Source of the DNA: an uncultured bacterium
Lineage (GTDB): Bacteria > Myxococcota_A > Polyangia > Polyangiales > Houyiibacteriaceae
Direction: 5' to 3'
Length of the DNA: 64,000 nucleotides
NCBI GenBank assembly: GCA_938024995.1
Contig: CALJDU010000024.1
Coordinates: 62,001 to 126,000 of the forward strand
The position numbers and the translations under genes are program-made. Every line of letters begins with the position of its first letter. Position 1 is the first letter of the stretch. Of the stretch, positions 43,878 to 53,091 are shown piece by piece. The notes below the pieces were generated by a model. That model did no database searches, was not told where the DNA came from, and saw only the letters and a list, made by a program, of their open reading frames with translations.

Positions 43878-44690
43878 GTGAACCTCAATCCAACGATCGC
43901 GGCGACCATCCTTTTGATCAGCTGCGGTGGTAGCGCTCCATCCGCCGACGCCGGTCCCGAGGAGGCGCGCATCCTCTCGGCGTTCCATGGCCTCGACGCG
44001 CTTCCGGCGGCCGCCATGTTCCTGTGCGCGGGCAGGGTCGAAGGCGCCGACGGGATGCCGGTCGTGTTCTCCGTACGCTTAGACGACGCGACGGTGTTGC
44101 CCGAAATGTTCGAAGTCGAAACCGCGTCCGGCGCAAAGGTGACGCCCTTGTGCGCGACGCTCGGTCCGGCGACCGAAGCGCTCGAACGACGGACCGTCTT
44201 GCTCGCCGGGGACTTCGGCACCGTCGGCGCACCGCCCGCCTCCGTCGAGGTGGTCGGGGCGCTTCGAAGCGAAGCCGGAACGTCTCTTCGCGGCGTTCGA
44301 ACCGACGATGTCACGCCGCTCTCGGACGGTCCCAGCCTCGTCCTCGCGGAACGCTACGACGCGAGCTCGCCAGGTCTCGTTGGCGAGTGTCCCGACGCGA
44401 CAACTCAAGTCGTGCAGCTCACCTGGAGCGGAGGCGTGTCGGGACCGATGGGCGCAGCGCTCGGCGAGGCGCAGCGAAACGGGATCATGGTGACCCTCGC
44501 GGACGGAGATCGCGTGACCCCGATCGCGCTCGCCGACGACGATCCCGACAACCACGTCCACGTCTGCCTCACCGCGGCGTCTCCCGCGCAGGAAGTCGCT
44601 GTGCAGCCTGGGCTCTTCCATGACCCAGGGGATGACGCGAACCCCGCGACGAGTGTCGACGTCATCGACGTCATCGCGGGCGCTCCCTAA
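43878..44690 (+). CDS. Lipoprotein, unknown function
   Basis: A 270-residue lipoprotein beginning at GTG 43878 (M-N-L-N-P-T-I-A-A-T-I-L-L-I-S-C lipobox). The mature part looks like one or two beta-sandwich domains (M-P-V-V-F-S-V-R-L-D-D-A, V-V-Q-L-T-W-S-G-G-V-S-G-P). It has no motif tied to an activity. The terminal strand contains V-D-V-I-D-V-I, and the C-terminal region reads H-V-C-L-T-A-A, typical of secreted single-copy domain proteins in Myxococcota. Confidence 0.62.
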   Translation: MNLNPTIAATILLISCGGSAPSADAGPEEARILSAFHGLDALPAAAMFLCAGRVEGADGMPVVFSVRLDDATVLPEMFEVETASGAKVTPLCATLGPATEALERRTVLLAGDFGTVGAPPASVEVVGALRSEAGTSLRGVRTDDVTPLSDGPSLVLAERYDASSPGLVGECPDATTQVVQLTWSGGVSGPMGAALGEAQRNGIMVTLADGDRVTPIALADDDPDNHVHVCLTAASPAQEVAVQPGLFHDPGDDANPATSVDVIDVIAGAP

Positions 44691-44715
44691 GTCCGAGCAT
44701 CTCTACGCGACCCGC

Positions 44716-45177
44716 TCAGTACGGCTCGGCCCTCGCGCGTATCTCCCCCATGACCTCGAGCGGATCGTCACCGTCCGCGGCTTGCAGGATCCCGAAGTAC
44801 TCAAGGTGCACCGTCCCTCCGCGGATCATGACGACGTTCGCCTCGAGCTCGCCCCTGTACCTGCCATCGTCGGTCGCGAGCCTGGCATCTTCGCTTCGAG
44901 CGACCCCGCCAACTTCCGCGCAGTCGAGGACCAGATCGAAGCGCATGCTCAGGTCGTACTCCGATGTTCGGAACGAGAACCGAGTCTTCGAAGAGCGTTG
45001 AGTTCGAATCACGCGTCCGACGTCGGCCTCGACTTCGAAGCCATCACCAAACGCGAGCGAAGCGTACTCAAGCTCGTGCATCTCCTCTTCGGGATCACAA
45101 GCCAGCGAGAACATAGACGTCACCGCGAGCACGGCGAGCGAGAGGGTCCCAGCAGTCTTTGTCTTGAGGTATGTCAC
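44716..45177 (-). CDS. Small lipoprotein, unknown function
   Basis: A 153-residue protein with a lipoprotein signal (L-A-V-T-S-M-F-S-L-A-C). The mature part is acidic and beta-rich (E-V-E-A-D-V-G-R-V-I-R, S-M-R-F-D-L-V-L-D-C, V-H-L-E-Y-F-G-I-L). No family recognised. It is convergent with the lipoprotein gene to its left (25-bp gap). Confidence 0.6.
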   Translation of the reverse strand: MTYLKTKTAGTLSLAVLAVTSMFSLACDPEEEMHELEYASLAFGDGFEVEADVGRVIRTQRSSKTRFSFRTSEYDLSMRFDLVLDCAEVGGVARSEDARLATDDGRYRGELEANVVMIRGGTVHLEYFGILQAADGDDPLEVMGEIRARAEPY

Positions 45178-45401
45178 CTACTTCTGAACTGCACACAACG
45201 GGCCATGATTGAGCGTTCGATGCACCGAGTGTTTGCTGCGCACATGTGTCTCACCGTTAGCTTCCAGCACAGAAGGCAAGAAGGCGGGCGCAACTCCGCG
45301 AGTCACTTAGCGTCGTCATTCTGAAAGAAGAGTGATTCCCAACGGCTAGTGCACGAAGCGGCGCGAGTACGCTCGCTCGAGGAAGGCACTAACTTGAGAC
45401 C
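45178..45401. other. Gap between divergent lipoprotein genes
   Basis: 224 bases of somewhat lower GC between two divergent lipoprotein genes; presumably holds both promoters. No exact consensus could be assigned. Confidence 0.35.
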
Positions 45402-45797
45402 ATGAAATATCTCGCCTTCCTTTCTATTCTCGCGCTCTTTTCCATTTCCTCGCTCGGCTGTGGCGGAGAGAGTCGGATCGACCGCTATCAGCGGCTCTTC
45501 AACTCCGAGAGCGAGTGGGGCTGTGCTTGCGACCCGGCGCCCTGGGACAGTGAGTCGGAGTGCCTGGATCGGGAACGCCTCCAGTCCGGAGAGTATGAGT
45601 GCTTGGGCATGGCGTTTGACACCGCCAGCGATACCGACCTCGCCGCGCTTGACTGCGAGATGGACAAGTTTGAGGCGTTCGACGAGTGCTTCGCCGGGCT
45701 CGCCTGCGATGACGACGAGGGCAAGGAAGCGTGCCACGCGGCAGAAGCCGCTCGTGATGTACGCTGCCCCGAAGTGAGCGACGACTTCGGGTGCTGA
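45402..45797 (+). CDS. Small Cys-rich lipoprotein
   Basis: A 131-residue lipoprotein with lipobox SSLGC. The mature part is acidic with about ten cysteines (C-A-C, C-L-G-M, C-E-M, C-F-A-G-L-A-C, C-H-A, C-P), suggesting several disulfides. Length and pattern are typical of myxobacterial secreted lipoproteins; no domain is recognised. It precedes the cytoplasmic gene at 45823 by only 25 bp. Confidence 0.65.
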   Translation: MKYLAFLSILALFSISSLGCGGESRIDRYQRLFNSESEWGCACDPAPWDSESECLDRERLQSGEYECLGMAFDTASDTDLAALDCEMDKFEAFDECFAGLACDDDEGKEACHAAEAARDVRCPEVSDDFGC

Positions 45798-45822
45798 CGA
45801 TCAGGGAGAGGGACGCGAGGAG

Positions 45823-46647
45823 ATGGGGAGCGAAGCGCCAGTGAAGACCGGTACAATCTTCGCGATCCCGCTCTCGAAGCTGGTGATCGAAAACGGAGCG
45901 CCACGCTACGAGCCGCTTGGACGACACGGCGCTGGGGTCGTGCTGGCGCGCGACGAAACGTCTCACCTCTTCGTCGCGGCGCTCGACACCTTCGGCGCGA
46001 CGCCAGCCGATCTCAAAGCATCTGCAGGCATTCTCACGAAGACCCCCATCGACATCCTTCCGAATCACCGAGGCATGGTGCTCGCGCGCGGCATCGCGAT
46101 CCCCGACGAGTGGATCCGCCTGACCAAGCGATGGCGGCTCACACAACAAGAGCGTGAACTCGTGAAGCTCTATCTCCGATGGAAGAGCCCGCGCGCGAGC
46201 ACACTCGACTCGCTGAACGCCTACGAGACGCTCGGGGGTTGCAGCGAGGGCTTCATCTCGATCATGCGAAGCCTCGACCGCGAGTGGCGCGTTCGATTCG
46301 ACCGCGACGAGTTCGTCAAAGAGCACCACGCGCGCCAAGAGACAATCGCGCAGCGGGAGCGTGAGAAGGTGAAGCCGACCTGGCAAGAGGTAGCCGAGCA
46401 GACCGTCGCGTTCCCCGACTACACCGGCAGCCTGACCGCCGTCGTCGCGCTCGCGTTCGACCAGCTCCGCGAGACCGTGAAAGACAAGCGAACACCCGAA
46501 GCGGCGCGAGACGCGATCCGGCACTTCTTCACGGTCGCCTACCAGCAGCCTATGAGCGGAGAGTACCGAGATGAAATCGCGTACCTCGCCGCCCAAGTGG
46601 GTCAGGTCTGCGGGCTCGAAGAACGCGAGGTCTACCAACTCGTCTGA
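45823..46647 (+). CDS. Hypothetical cytoplasmic protein
   Basis: A 274-residue protein with a beta-rich N-terminal half (F-A-I-P-L-S-K-L-V-I-E, G-V-V-L-A-R-D-E-T) and a helical, charged C-terminal half (W-R-L-T-Q-Q-E-R-E-L-V-K-L-Y, E-R-E-K-V-K-P-T-W-Q). No signal peptide or membrane helix; no family recognised. The coding strand and composition are convincing. ATG 45823 has a purine run that is too close to it; GTG 45841 with ggggag upstream is an alternative start. Confidence 0.62.
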   Translation: MGSEAPVKTGTIFAIPLSKLVIENGAPRYEPLGRHGAGVVLARDETSHLFVAALDTFGATPADLKASAGILTKTPIDILPNHRGMVLARGIAIPDEWIRLTKRWRLTQQERELVKLYLRWKSPRASTLDSLNAYETLGGCSEGFISIMRSLDREWRVRFDRDEFVKEHHARQETIAQREREKVKPTWQEVAEQTVAFPDYTGSLTAVVALAFDQLRETVKDKRTPEAARDAIRHFFTVAYQQPMSGEYRDEIAYLAAQVGQVCGLEEREVYQLV

Positions 46648-46873
46648 CACGCCGGAAGAAGCGGCGGAGGGACGAGGAACGAGGTCCACAGCACGGAAGG
46701 GATCCACTTACTCGTCACGCACAGGAAACTCGTGAGCACGTCTTCGGCATTCCACACGCCAGCGAAACGACTGAAACGGGATCTCTTGGTGATCGCAAGA
46801 AACCCCCCGTGTCTTTACACTCAGTTTATCGTTGCTGCGAAACGCGGGATACTCGCGGCCAACGGCCCGCTAA
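46648..46873. other. Gap with no recognised gene
   Basis: 226 bases with lower GC and an A/T-richer part near 46790-46850. A plus-strand frame from 46732 to 47097 is Arg/His-rich and runs out of frame with the better candidate at 46874; it is not called. Confidence 0.35.
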
Positions 46874-47092
46874 GATCTTGTTATCAAAAAGCGTTTCGGC
46901 GACGACAAAAACACCACTCGCGGCGCTCGCGCGAGGTTCGCGGTAGAACGGAGCTCGCTGACGAACCTTTTCGACGAAGCCTTGAAGCGAAGCCCGGACA
47001 CCAAGGACGACGCTCGCGCCGTTCTCATCGAGGTCGCGCTCGCCTCGACGTTTGGCGCAAATCTTCAAGAGTCCATCGAGTCGGCCGCCTAG
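46874..47092 (+). CDS. Possible small gene without standard start
   Basis: An open frame of about 72 codons from just after an in-frame TAA (46871) to TAG 47090-47092, ending 9 bp before the VOC gene. Its translation looks like a genuine protein (R-F-A-V-E-R-S-S-L-T-N-L-F-D-E-A-L, D-A-R-A-V-L-I-E-V-A-L), unlike the shadows. There is no ATG, GTG or TTG near its beginning, so it would need an unusual start such as ATC 46883 or CTG, or it is a fragment. Low confidence. Confidence 0.3.
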   Translation, partial: DLVIKKRFGDDKNTTRGARARFAVERSSLTNLFDEALKRSPDTKDDARAVLIEVALASTFGANLQESIESAA

Positions 47093-47101
47093 GGTGAGCG
47101 C

Positions 47102-47497
47102 ATGTTGACTCTTCGATACACGATTCTCTACGTCGAACACGTGCCCGACGCCCTCGACTTCTACGAGCGCGCCTTCGGTTTAGAGCGCGGGATGCTTCAC
47201 GAGGGCGGAGACTATGGCGAGCTCGTCACGGGCCAGACCAAGCTCGCGTTCTCATCGTTGTCGCTGATGCGACAGCTCGGGAAGAACCCCGCTCCGGCCG
47301 ACGCAGGCTCTCCCGCGTTTGAGATCGCGTTCGAGACGACTGAGGTCGAGAGTGCGTTCAAGCGCGCCTTGGACGCCGGCGCAGTGAGCGTGCAGAAGCC
47401 GCGTCAGGAACCATGGGGACAGACCACCTCCTACGTGGCTGACCCGAACGGATTCCTGGTTGAGATTTGCTCACCCGTTCAACAGAGCGCGGGCTAG
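47102..47497 (+). CDS. VOC (glyoxalase/bleomycin-resistance) family protein
   Basis: A 131-residue VOC-fold protein. It shows the paired beta-alpha-beta modules: T-I-L-Y-V-E-H-V-P-D-A-L-D-F-Y-E-R-A-F-G, then A-F-E-I-A-F-E-T-T-E-V-E, and the closing Y-V-A-D-P-N-G-F-L-V-E-I-C, in which the Glu is a typical metal ligand. Family members range from glyoxalase to antibiotic-binding proteins; substrate unknown. It is convergent with the AraC regulator gene (5-bp gap), so any control of one by the other is not supported by position. Confidence 0.9.
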   Translation: MLTLRYTILYVEHVPDALDFYERAFGLERGMLHEGGDYGELVTGQTKLAFSSLSLMRQLGKNPAPADAGSPAFEIAFETTEVESAFKRALDAGAVSVQKPRQEPWGQTTSYVADPNGFLVEICSPVQQSAG

Positions 47498-47502
47498 CTC
47501 CG

Positions 47503-48129
47503 TCAGCCGAAACCAGGGCCGCGGATCACCTCAAGGTGAACGGGAGTGGCGCGGAGCCGCCCAGGAGTGAGCGCGAACCACCTTCGAAACTCCCGAGTCA
47601 TGTGAGCTTGATCCGAGAACCCATGTTCGACCGCGATGCCGCTGAGGGGGGCATCGGTCGAGAGCGCGCGCGCGGCCCGGCGGGCGCGTCCGAGTTGCAT
47701 CCAGAAGCTTGGCGGGCGGCCGGTCATCGCCCTAATCGTCCTCTGCATCGTTCGTCGCGACACGCCAGCCACCCGACACGCTCGGTCCAGAGTGACGCTG
47801 TCGCTTAGCGCGGCCAGCACATCGTTCACGTCCTCGGAGAGCTCGCCGCAAGACGAAACGTCCGAGTCGTCGACGGCCGTGAGGGTAGAGAGGCGATGTA
47901 CGCTCTCCCCGCAGATGCGGCTGCCCGGCATCATCCGCCATCCCTCGAGCAACGTTCCTTCGGGAACCACCACTTGGCGCGCGCGATCATCGAGCGTCGT
48001 CACAATCCACGAGACGGTTTGGCCCGGACGTTCGATTCGGATCACGTCCTGACACCCGTCAGGAAACACCAACGCGGTGCTTCGCGTTTCGGCGCGGTAG
48101 GTCCATCGGGCAAGGATTGGGTCCGACAC
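47503..48129 (-). CDS. AraC/XylS family transcriptional regulator
   Basis: A 208-residue regulator. The N-terminal sensor is short (F-P-D-G-C-Q-D-V-I-R-I pattern, as in DUF6597-type regulators) and the C-terminal double helix-turn-helix is typical: L-D-R-A-C-R-V-A-G-V-S-R-R-T-M-Q-R-T for the first and P-L-S-G-I-A-V-E-H-G-F-S-D-Q-A-H-M-T-R-E-F-R-R-W-F for the second. It probably binds promoter DNA as an activator in response to a small molecule. No operator was found. The next gene upstream on the same strand (48270) is 140 bp away. Confidence 0.88.
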   Translation of the reverse strand: MSDPILARWTYRAETRSTALVFPDGCQDVIRIERPGQTVSWIVTTLDDRARQVVVPEGTLLEGWRMMPGSRICGESVHRLSTLTAVDDSDVSSCGELSEDVNDVLAALSDSVTLDRACRVAGVSRRTMQRTIRAMTGRPPSFWMQLGRARRAARALSTDAPLSGIAVEHGFSDQAHMTREFRRWFALTPGRLRATPVHLEVIRGPGFG

Positions 48130-48269
48130 CGAACTCGTTTACCGAGCGCGCGCACACGCGGCAACCCGCGCTGACGTACGTCTGTCGCTGCCCGAGTGTT
48201 CGGACGGATCCCGCTCTGGACGTCTCCGAAAAGGCAGACGTCTGGGAGCGGGCTTCCCTCGGCGGCGAC

Positions 48270-50492
48270 TCAGTGAAGCACGATGGGCGTGATCGGGTTC
48301 GCGACAGTGCAGCCCTCACACCTGGAGAGGTAACGCTGTTCGACCTCGGCGACGTTGCCTTCCATCCGCATCTGATCAAAGGGAAGCGCCTCATCTCGGA
48401 AGAGCAGAAGCGACTCACCCCCGCGTAAGAAGATGACCGAACCCCTCGCGTAGGTGTCGAGCGTTACGAGGTGCTCGCCGTCGCCTCCGTAGACCACATC
48501 GCAGCCCTTCCCCGCGATGCACGTGTCCAAGCGCGCTTCGCTGAAGCGTGCCGAGCGAGACACGCTAAGCGGGAGCGGTAGGTGTTGAAACGGTGTCGTC
48601 TCCGGGTTGATCTCGCTCCGCCCCCGAAACGGCCGCATCCGAACGTAGGTGTAGGGCCCGTCGTCGGGCAATCGAACGCGGACCGCGCCACCGACCGCGT
48701 TCGCGATCGCGATGACGTTGTCGAAGCGCCGGAAGACGACCTCGGCCGCTCCTGAGGACCGAGCGGCGAAGTCGCCTCGAGGAGCCCCCGCGCGGAGGTC
48801 GAGGATCGTTCGAAGCCACGTGCTCTCGTCTCCGAGGACGTTCGCGAGAACGCTGGCCGAGCGATAGTTGTCCGGGCCGACGTTGGTCCGATAGCGCTCG
48901 AGCTCAAGCTTAAGCGTGCTCTCCGGTTCCGCTGCGAAGAGGTAACGAACGAGCGCGCGTTCCAAGTTGTAGTGACTCGCGCGCTCCCCGATGTAGGCGT
49001 CGCGGTCGTCCGGGTCCGTAGGCACGCCCTCGAACGCGTTGGTGTCATTGTAGCTCAGGATCTGCGCGGTGAGGACCGCAGGGCGACCTCGGCTCTGGAC
49101 GTAGGACGCGACTTCGATCGCGCGCCTCGCCGTATCGGTCGACGACGCGAAGCTCGGCCGTTGCCACTTCTCGAAGTACGCCCCGTGCGCGAAGATCGCG
49201 TTCAGGAACATCGCGTCGTCGTCGGCGGGAGTATCGTTGAGGTTGGCGTTCACCATGTTGAAGTTCGGCATGTACGCGCCGTCGTAGCCGCTGCTCTGGA
49301 GCTTGATGGAGAGCGACCGAGCGAAACGAAGCGCGTCGCTCGCGAACGCTTGCTGGGCAGCGGTCGCGGTGGCCGCGCGGTCGTAGGGAAGTCGACGAAT
49401 GTGAGAACGCGTCGGTTCTCCGTGACTCAGGACGTAGGTCACCGTGGGCTCGTTCTCGCCCGGCCACGGCACAGCCCAGGTCGGCTCGGTTGGCTCGCAG
49501 TCGTATTCCGGAGACGGGTTGTCTGAGCAATCCTCCGCGTCCGCGCAGAGAACGGGCGCGCACGAACCGACTTCTTGTGAGCGGTGGTAGTTGCCGCCGA
49601 TCTCGTCAGTCCACAGTCCGTCCGCTTCGAGGTCTTGCACTGTGGTGGCGATGGACTGCCCCATGACGGAGGCCGCGAATGGCCTTCCCCACCCCACGGC
49701 GACGCAGGCCGAGCCTTGCGTCATGACTTGGTTGTGGGCATACGGGCTGCCCGCGATCTGATCGGAGTAGGTGCGCCGGATACGACCATCGAAGGTCCAG
49801 AACGGTCCGGCCACGTCACGGTTGCGACGACGTTGGCAGTCTCCGACGAAGTATCGCCACTCCCTCGGTCCGTATGGCGTCATCCAGGGTTGGGAGAGTG
49901 GCCGCGCGCTGTAGTTCACGCCCGGTGCGAGCGGTCCGTCGACCACGTACACGGGCGACTCGGTCTGCATCGCCCAAAACTCTGGGTTCACGCTCGTGCG
50001 CAGGTGATTGAAGAGCATGTTGTTGTCGCGGAAGCCGACCAGCGGCGCCTCGACGTCGTGGTTGCGAAGCGCGTCGTTGGTGTCGCAGAACTCCGGGCAC
50101 GGTCCGGCTCCGGGGCAGCAACTCGCGGGCTCGTACACAAGCTTGCCGCCGAAAACCCCGGGATAAATTTCGAGGTTCGCGCGGAGGCGCTCGAAGCCCA
50201 CGCCCCCGTGAGTTCGCCATTGCCCGAGCACCGCCGCGGGGACGCGGACCGCGTCGGCGACTTTACCAACCACGTCGAACTCGGTCTCCGTCAAAACCCG
50301 TTGGCAGTGTTCCTGACCCACACGTCCGGCTTCACAGTTGTGGTTCACCGCGAGGCGGATCGTCTTCGACGGATCATCACGCCTCGGTATGGCGCTGGCC
50401 GCGAGTTGCGAAGCGAGGACGTCCTCCTCCGGAGCGGCGCAAGCGACAAGCAATATGGACCCCAGCGATCCGACCAAAATTGTTTTAGGCAT
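48270..50492 (-). CDS. Large lipoprotein of unknown function, possible glycosidase-like fold
   Basis: A 740-residue lipoprotein (lipobox LLVAC). The segments D-G-L-W-T-D-E-I-G-G-N-Y and Y-D-G-A-Y-M-P-N-F-N-M-V-N-A-N look like barrel strands of putative glycoside-hydrolase-type proteins (a D-G-x-(F/Y/W)-x-D style active-site loop), and the last 120 residues form a separate beta-rich domain (V-R-V-R-L-P-D-D-G, F-L-R-G-G-E-S-L-L-L-F). Cys-rich loops occur near 160-180 and 360-400. No named family could be fixed. ATG 50492 gives a good signal; an upstream ATG adds 24 residues of no secretory value. It probably acts on an extracellular polymer. Confidence 0.6.
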   Translation of the reverse strand: MPKTILVGSLGSILLVACAAPEEDVLASQLAASAIPRRDDPSKTIRLAVNHNCEAGRVGQEHCQRVLTETEFDVVGKVADAVRVPAAVLGQWRTHGGVGFERLRANLEIYPGVFGGKLVYEPASCCPGAGPCPEFCDTNDALRNHDVEAPLVGFRDNNMLFNHLRTSVNPEFWAMQTESPVYVVDGPLAPGVNYSARPLSQPWMTPYGPREWRYFVGDCQRRRNRDVAGPFWTFDGRIRRTYSDQIAGSPYAHNQVMTQGSACVAVGWGRPFAASVMGQSIATTVQDLEADGLWTDEIGGNYHRSQEVGSCAPVLCADAEDCSDNPSPEYDCEPTEPTWAVPWPGENEPTVTYVLSHGEPTRSHIRRLPYDRAATATAAQQAFASDALRFARSLSIKLQSSGYDGAYMPNFNMVNANLNDTPADDDAMFLNAIFAHGAYFEKWQRPSFASSTDTARRAIEVASYVQSRGRPAVLTAQILSYNDTNAFEGVPTDPDDRDAYIGERASHYNLERALVRYLFAAEPESTLKLELERYRTNVGPDNYRSASVLANVLGDESTWLRTILDLRAGAPRGDFAARSSGAAEVVFRRFDNVIAIANAVGGAVRVRLPDDGPYTYVRMRPFRGRSEINPETTPFQHLPLPLSVSRSARFSEARLDTCIAGKGCDVVYGGDGEHLVTLDTYARGSVIFLRGGESLLLFRDEALPFDQMRMEGNVAEVEQRYLSRCEGCTVANPITPIVLH

Positions 50493-50752
50493 GTCCTCAA
50501 CAAAACGACGCCATCCCGCGATGTCGCTCCCACGAACGAACGTTGTTCGACAAGAAGGCGTCACGCGGATGCGTCTATCGATGGGGTGCGATGACCGCGT
50601 CTTGCATTCACCGCGCGACGCGTTCTTCCCGTGACGTCACGCGCCGCCAGCGTACGGGGTGACTCCGTCGGTCGCGTTTACGTTTGTCAGTGCTCACTTG
50701 CTTCGGCGGTCGACCGTTTCGTCTATCTCCCGGTCGTGATAATCAGACGCGT
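50493..50752. other. Divergent intergenic region
   Basis: 260 bases between the divergent lipoprotein gene and the DUF4345 gene. It should contain both promoters; no consensus is clear enough to name. Confidence 0.35.
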
Positions 50753-51121
50753 ATGTCTGGATTTCGCATCTTGGGAATCGTGTTGGCGATCGTCGGCGTC
50801 ATCGCGTCCATCTTCCCGAACTGGTTTGTCTTCCTCACCGGCGCGCCCACCGAGGACATCTTCGAGGCGACCGAGCGCCGCGTGCGGGGAGGCATGGTGC
50901 TGAGCGCGGGCTTGATCTTCATCGCCGTCACATCGCTTCGTCCTTGGTCGATCAGCATCCCGACCGCGATCTTCTATTTCATGACGGGGGCGCTCGCCGC
51001 GCGTCTCCTCGGCATCATCATCGAGGGTGCGGTTCCCAAGCAGTGGATGCTGGTCGGCGTCGAGGCCGCCTTCATGACGGCGACCGCGTTCTGGCTCTGG
51101 TACAAGACACCCGCGGCCTGA
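50753..51121 (+). CDS. DUF4345-like integral membrane protein
   Basis: A 122-residue protein with four predicted membrane helices (I-L-G-I-V-L-A-I-V-G-V-I-A; G-M-V-L-S-A-G-L-I-F-I-A-V; T-A-I-F-Y-F-M-T-G-A-L-A-A; A-A-F-M-T-A-T-A-F-W-L-W). Arg in the G-x-x-A-A-R-L-L-G turn and the overall size match the DUF4345 family of inner-membrane proteins with no known function. ATG 50753 fits the family length; an upstream ATG at 50684 adds a non-hydrophobic stretch. Confidence 0.72.
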   Translation: MSGFRILGIVLAIVGVIASIFPNWFVFLTGAPTEDIFEATERRVRGGMVLSAGLIFIAVTSLRPWSISIPTAIFYFMTGALAARLLGIIIEGAVPKQWMLVGVEAAFMTATAFWLWYKTPAA

Positions 51122-51188
51122 CACCGTTCGGCCCAGCACCAAATTGCGGAAAAAGTCGGGTTAGCGGAGCCCATGCTACGTTATAAGT

Positions 51189-52824
51189 GTGAAATTCCGC
51201 TTTCAAGAGAAGACGTGTTCCCTCCTTCTCATCGTCTTCGCGGTTGGATGTGCGGTCGGCTGCAAGGACCGCGAGGGTCTCGTTGTCGACTTCAGAACCG
51301 ACTATGTCCCAGGGCAAGAGTTCGATTCGATCCTGATCGACGGAAGGCGTGATGTGTCCCGAGGCGGGCGACTCATTGGCGATTGCCTGCCTCGATGGTG
51401 TCTGTGTCTCCCCAGAGTGCACGCCAGAGAATCCAACCGCGTGTCCAGATCCAAGTTGTCAGAATGACGACGATTGCGAAGGGGGCACCGCCAGCTGCTC
51501 GGTCGGCGTTTGCACTGCCGGCACCTGCTTCGCCGACGCCGATGATGCCCTGTGTTCCAGCGTTGAGTATTGCGATCCCGGTCGCGGCTGCTTGTCTGGC
51601 GGAACGGGATCAGACGCCGGCGAGCCCGACGCGAGTGCGGACGCGGCCCCTGTCGACTCCGGCGTGGATGCCGGCATCTGTGTGCCGCGCGGACCCGACG
51701 AAGGAGCGCCCTGCGATGACGCGGACAACGACTGCGACGGATCCGTCGATGAGTCGTGCGACCCCGTCGTTGCGCGTGATGCACAGACCGCGTGGATCGC
51801 GGGGGAACCCATCGTGGTCGAGTACGCCGCGCCGGGGAGTACGAATCTCACGGTCACCGTGGCGTGCGACGGCGCGACGCGCTCCTTCCCCGTCGAGGGC
51901 GATGGCGGAACAACAACGATTCGCGTTAACCCCACGACGGATCCCTACGGTCGTGACTGCGAGCTTCAGCTCTTTGCCGACGGCGTCTTCGTCGAGACGC
52001 TCCGCACGCTCTCCATCGGCCGACTGATCGCGCTTCGATCGGACGCGATCTCAAGCCAGGTGATCGCGCTCGACCTCGGCACACGAGAGTCGCACGTGCG
52101 CGCGACGATCGCGGGGGTCGAACCTCTCTCCTCTTCGGCTCACGCCCGCACCATCACGTACGCGACGAGGGGATCCGCGGGCGCCTCGTGGACCGACTAC
52201 CGCGTCGACCACGACGAGTTTGAGAGCCTCGGGGTCATGTCCTTCGGCGAAGACGTGGCCCCGCCGGTCGTGGCCTCGGACGTGGATCGTGTTTTCGGCT
52301 TTCGCAACTACGGTGATGGCTCGCTGTTGTTCCGTCGTCCTCGCGCAGCATCGACCATCACCGATGGCACCTCGCTTCTTTTACGAGTTCCCGCCGCCCC
52401 CGGTTTTGCGCGACGGGACGACTCGCTCTGGGTTGCCGCCACCCGCGGCAGCCACGCGCTCCTCGAGCTTGAACTCTCCACGATGAGACTCGTTCGCGTG
52501 AAGGAGCTCCCGGAAGAGCCGTCTTCCCTCAGCGTGAGCAGCGACCACGCGTATTACGTGAGTCGCTTGAGCGACGACCTGATGCGAATCGCGTTGGACG
52601 CGCCCGACGACGCATCGAGCGTCGCGCCCTTTGACGGAGCGCCGTTCAACTACGAGATCCTCTACGACAATGACAATCAAAGACTCATTGCGTTCGGCAC
52701 GGACGCCAGCGGCTATTACGTCACTGTGCATTGGTTGAGCGACGGCGCGACCGAGCGCTTCCCAATGGGCGATCCGCCGGCGGGTCTCACCGCGGAGTGG
52801 GCGGTTCCGCAGCTGATCTACTGA
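51189..52824 (+). pseudogene. Broken Cys-rich lipoprotein gene (deletion plus frameshift)
   Basis: The first 150 bases (from 51189) encode a lipoprotein signal with lipobox AVGC and the start of a domain (G-L-V-V-D-F-R-T-D-Y-V-P-G-Q-E-F-D) matching the lipoprotein at 11650. At about 51337-51348 the reading frame changes: the continuation, in another frame from 51349, picks up at M-C-P-E-A-G-D-S-L-A-I-A-C-L-D-G-V-C. By comparison with the 11650 protein, about 90 residues are missing there. The rest has a Cys-rich part, a Pro/Asp linker, a metal-binding-type D-N-D-C-D-G-S-V-D-E motif and a beta-propeller-like C-terminal region to 52824. Either a pseudogene or an assembly error. A truncated product from GTG 51349 would lack export. 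Confidence 0.7.
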
Positions 52825-53091
52825 CTCGGTAGCCAACGGATGAGCGAACTCATCCAGCGCCCACCGTAACCGGGAGCTGCTGGCGTTCGGACCTCGTGGA
52901 CACTATGTGTGGTTCAGCGGAAAGGCCGCACGAACGAACGGTCGCGGGAGCATCTTGCTCCGGTCGCTCAACGACGAAAAACAGGACGTCTATCGCCTCG
53001 GTTTCCCGCATCGAGAGCGTTGATGGCGAGGTCGGGCACCCAGCCAGCGATGGATCCGGCGGAGCGGGTAAAACCCTAGGAACACGAAATC
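52825..53091. other. Intergenic, nothing recognised
   Basis: 267 bases without gene-like frames (a Ser/Thr-rich open stretch from 52896 lacks coding character) or clear terminator. Confidence 0.35.

Noticed and set aside
44995..45020. gagttcgaatc resembling a tRNA T-loop
   Set aside because: No matching acceptor, D-arm or anticodon stem around it, and it is inside a coding gene on the other strand.
46732..47097. 121-codon plus-strand frame before the VOC gene
   Set aside because: Arg/His-rich, typical of a shadow frame; the alternative frame from 46874 looks better.
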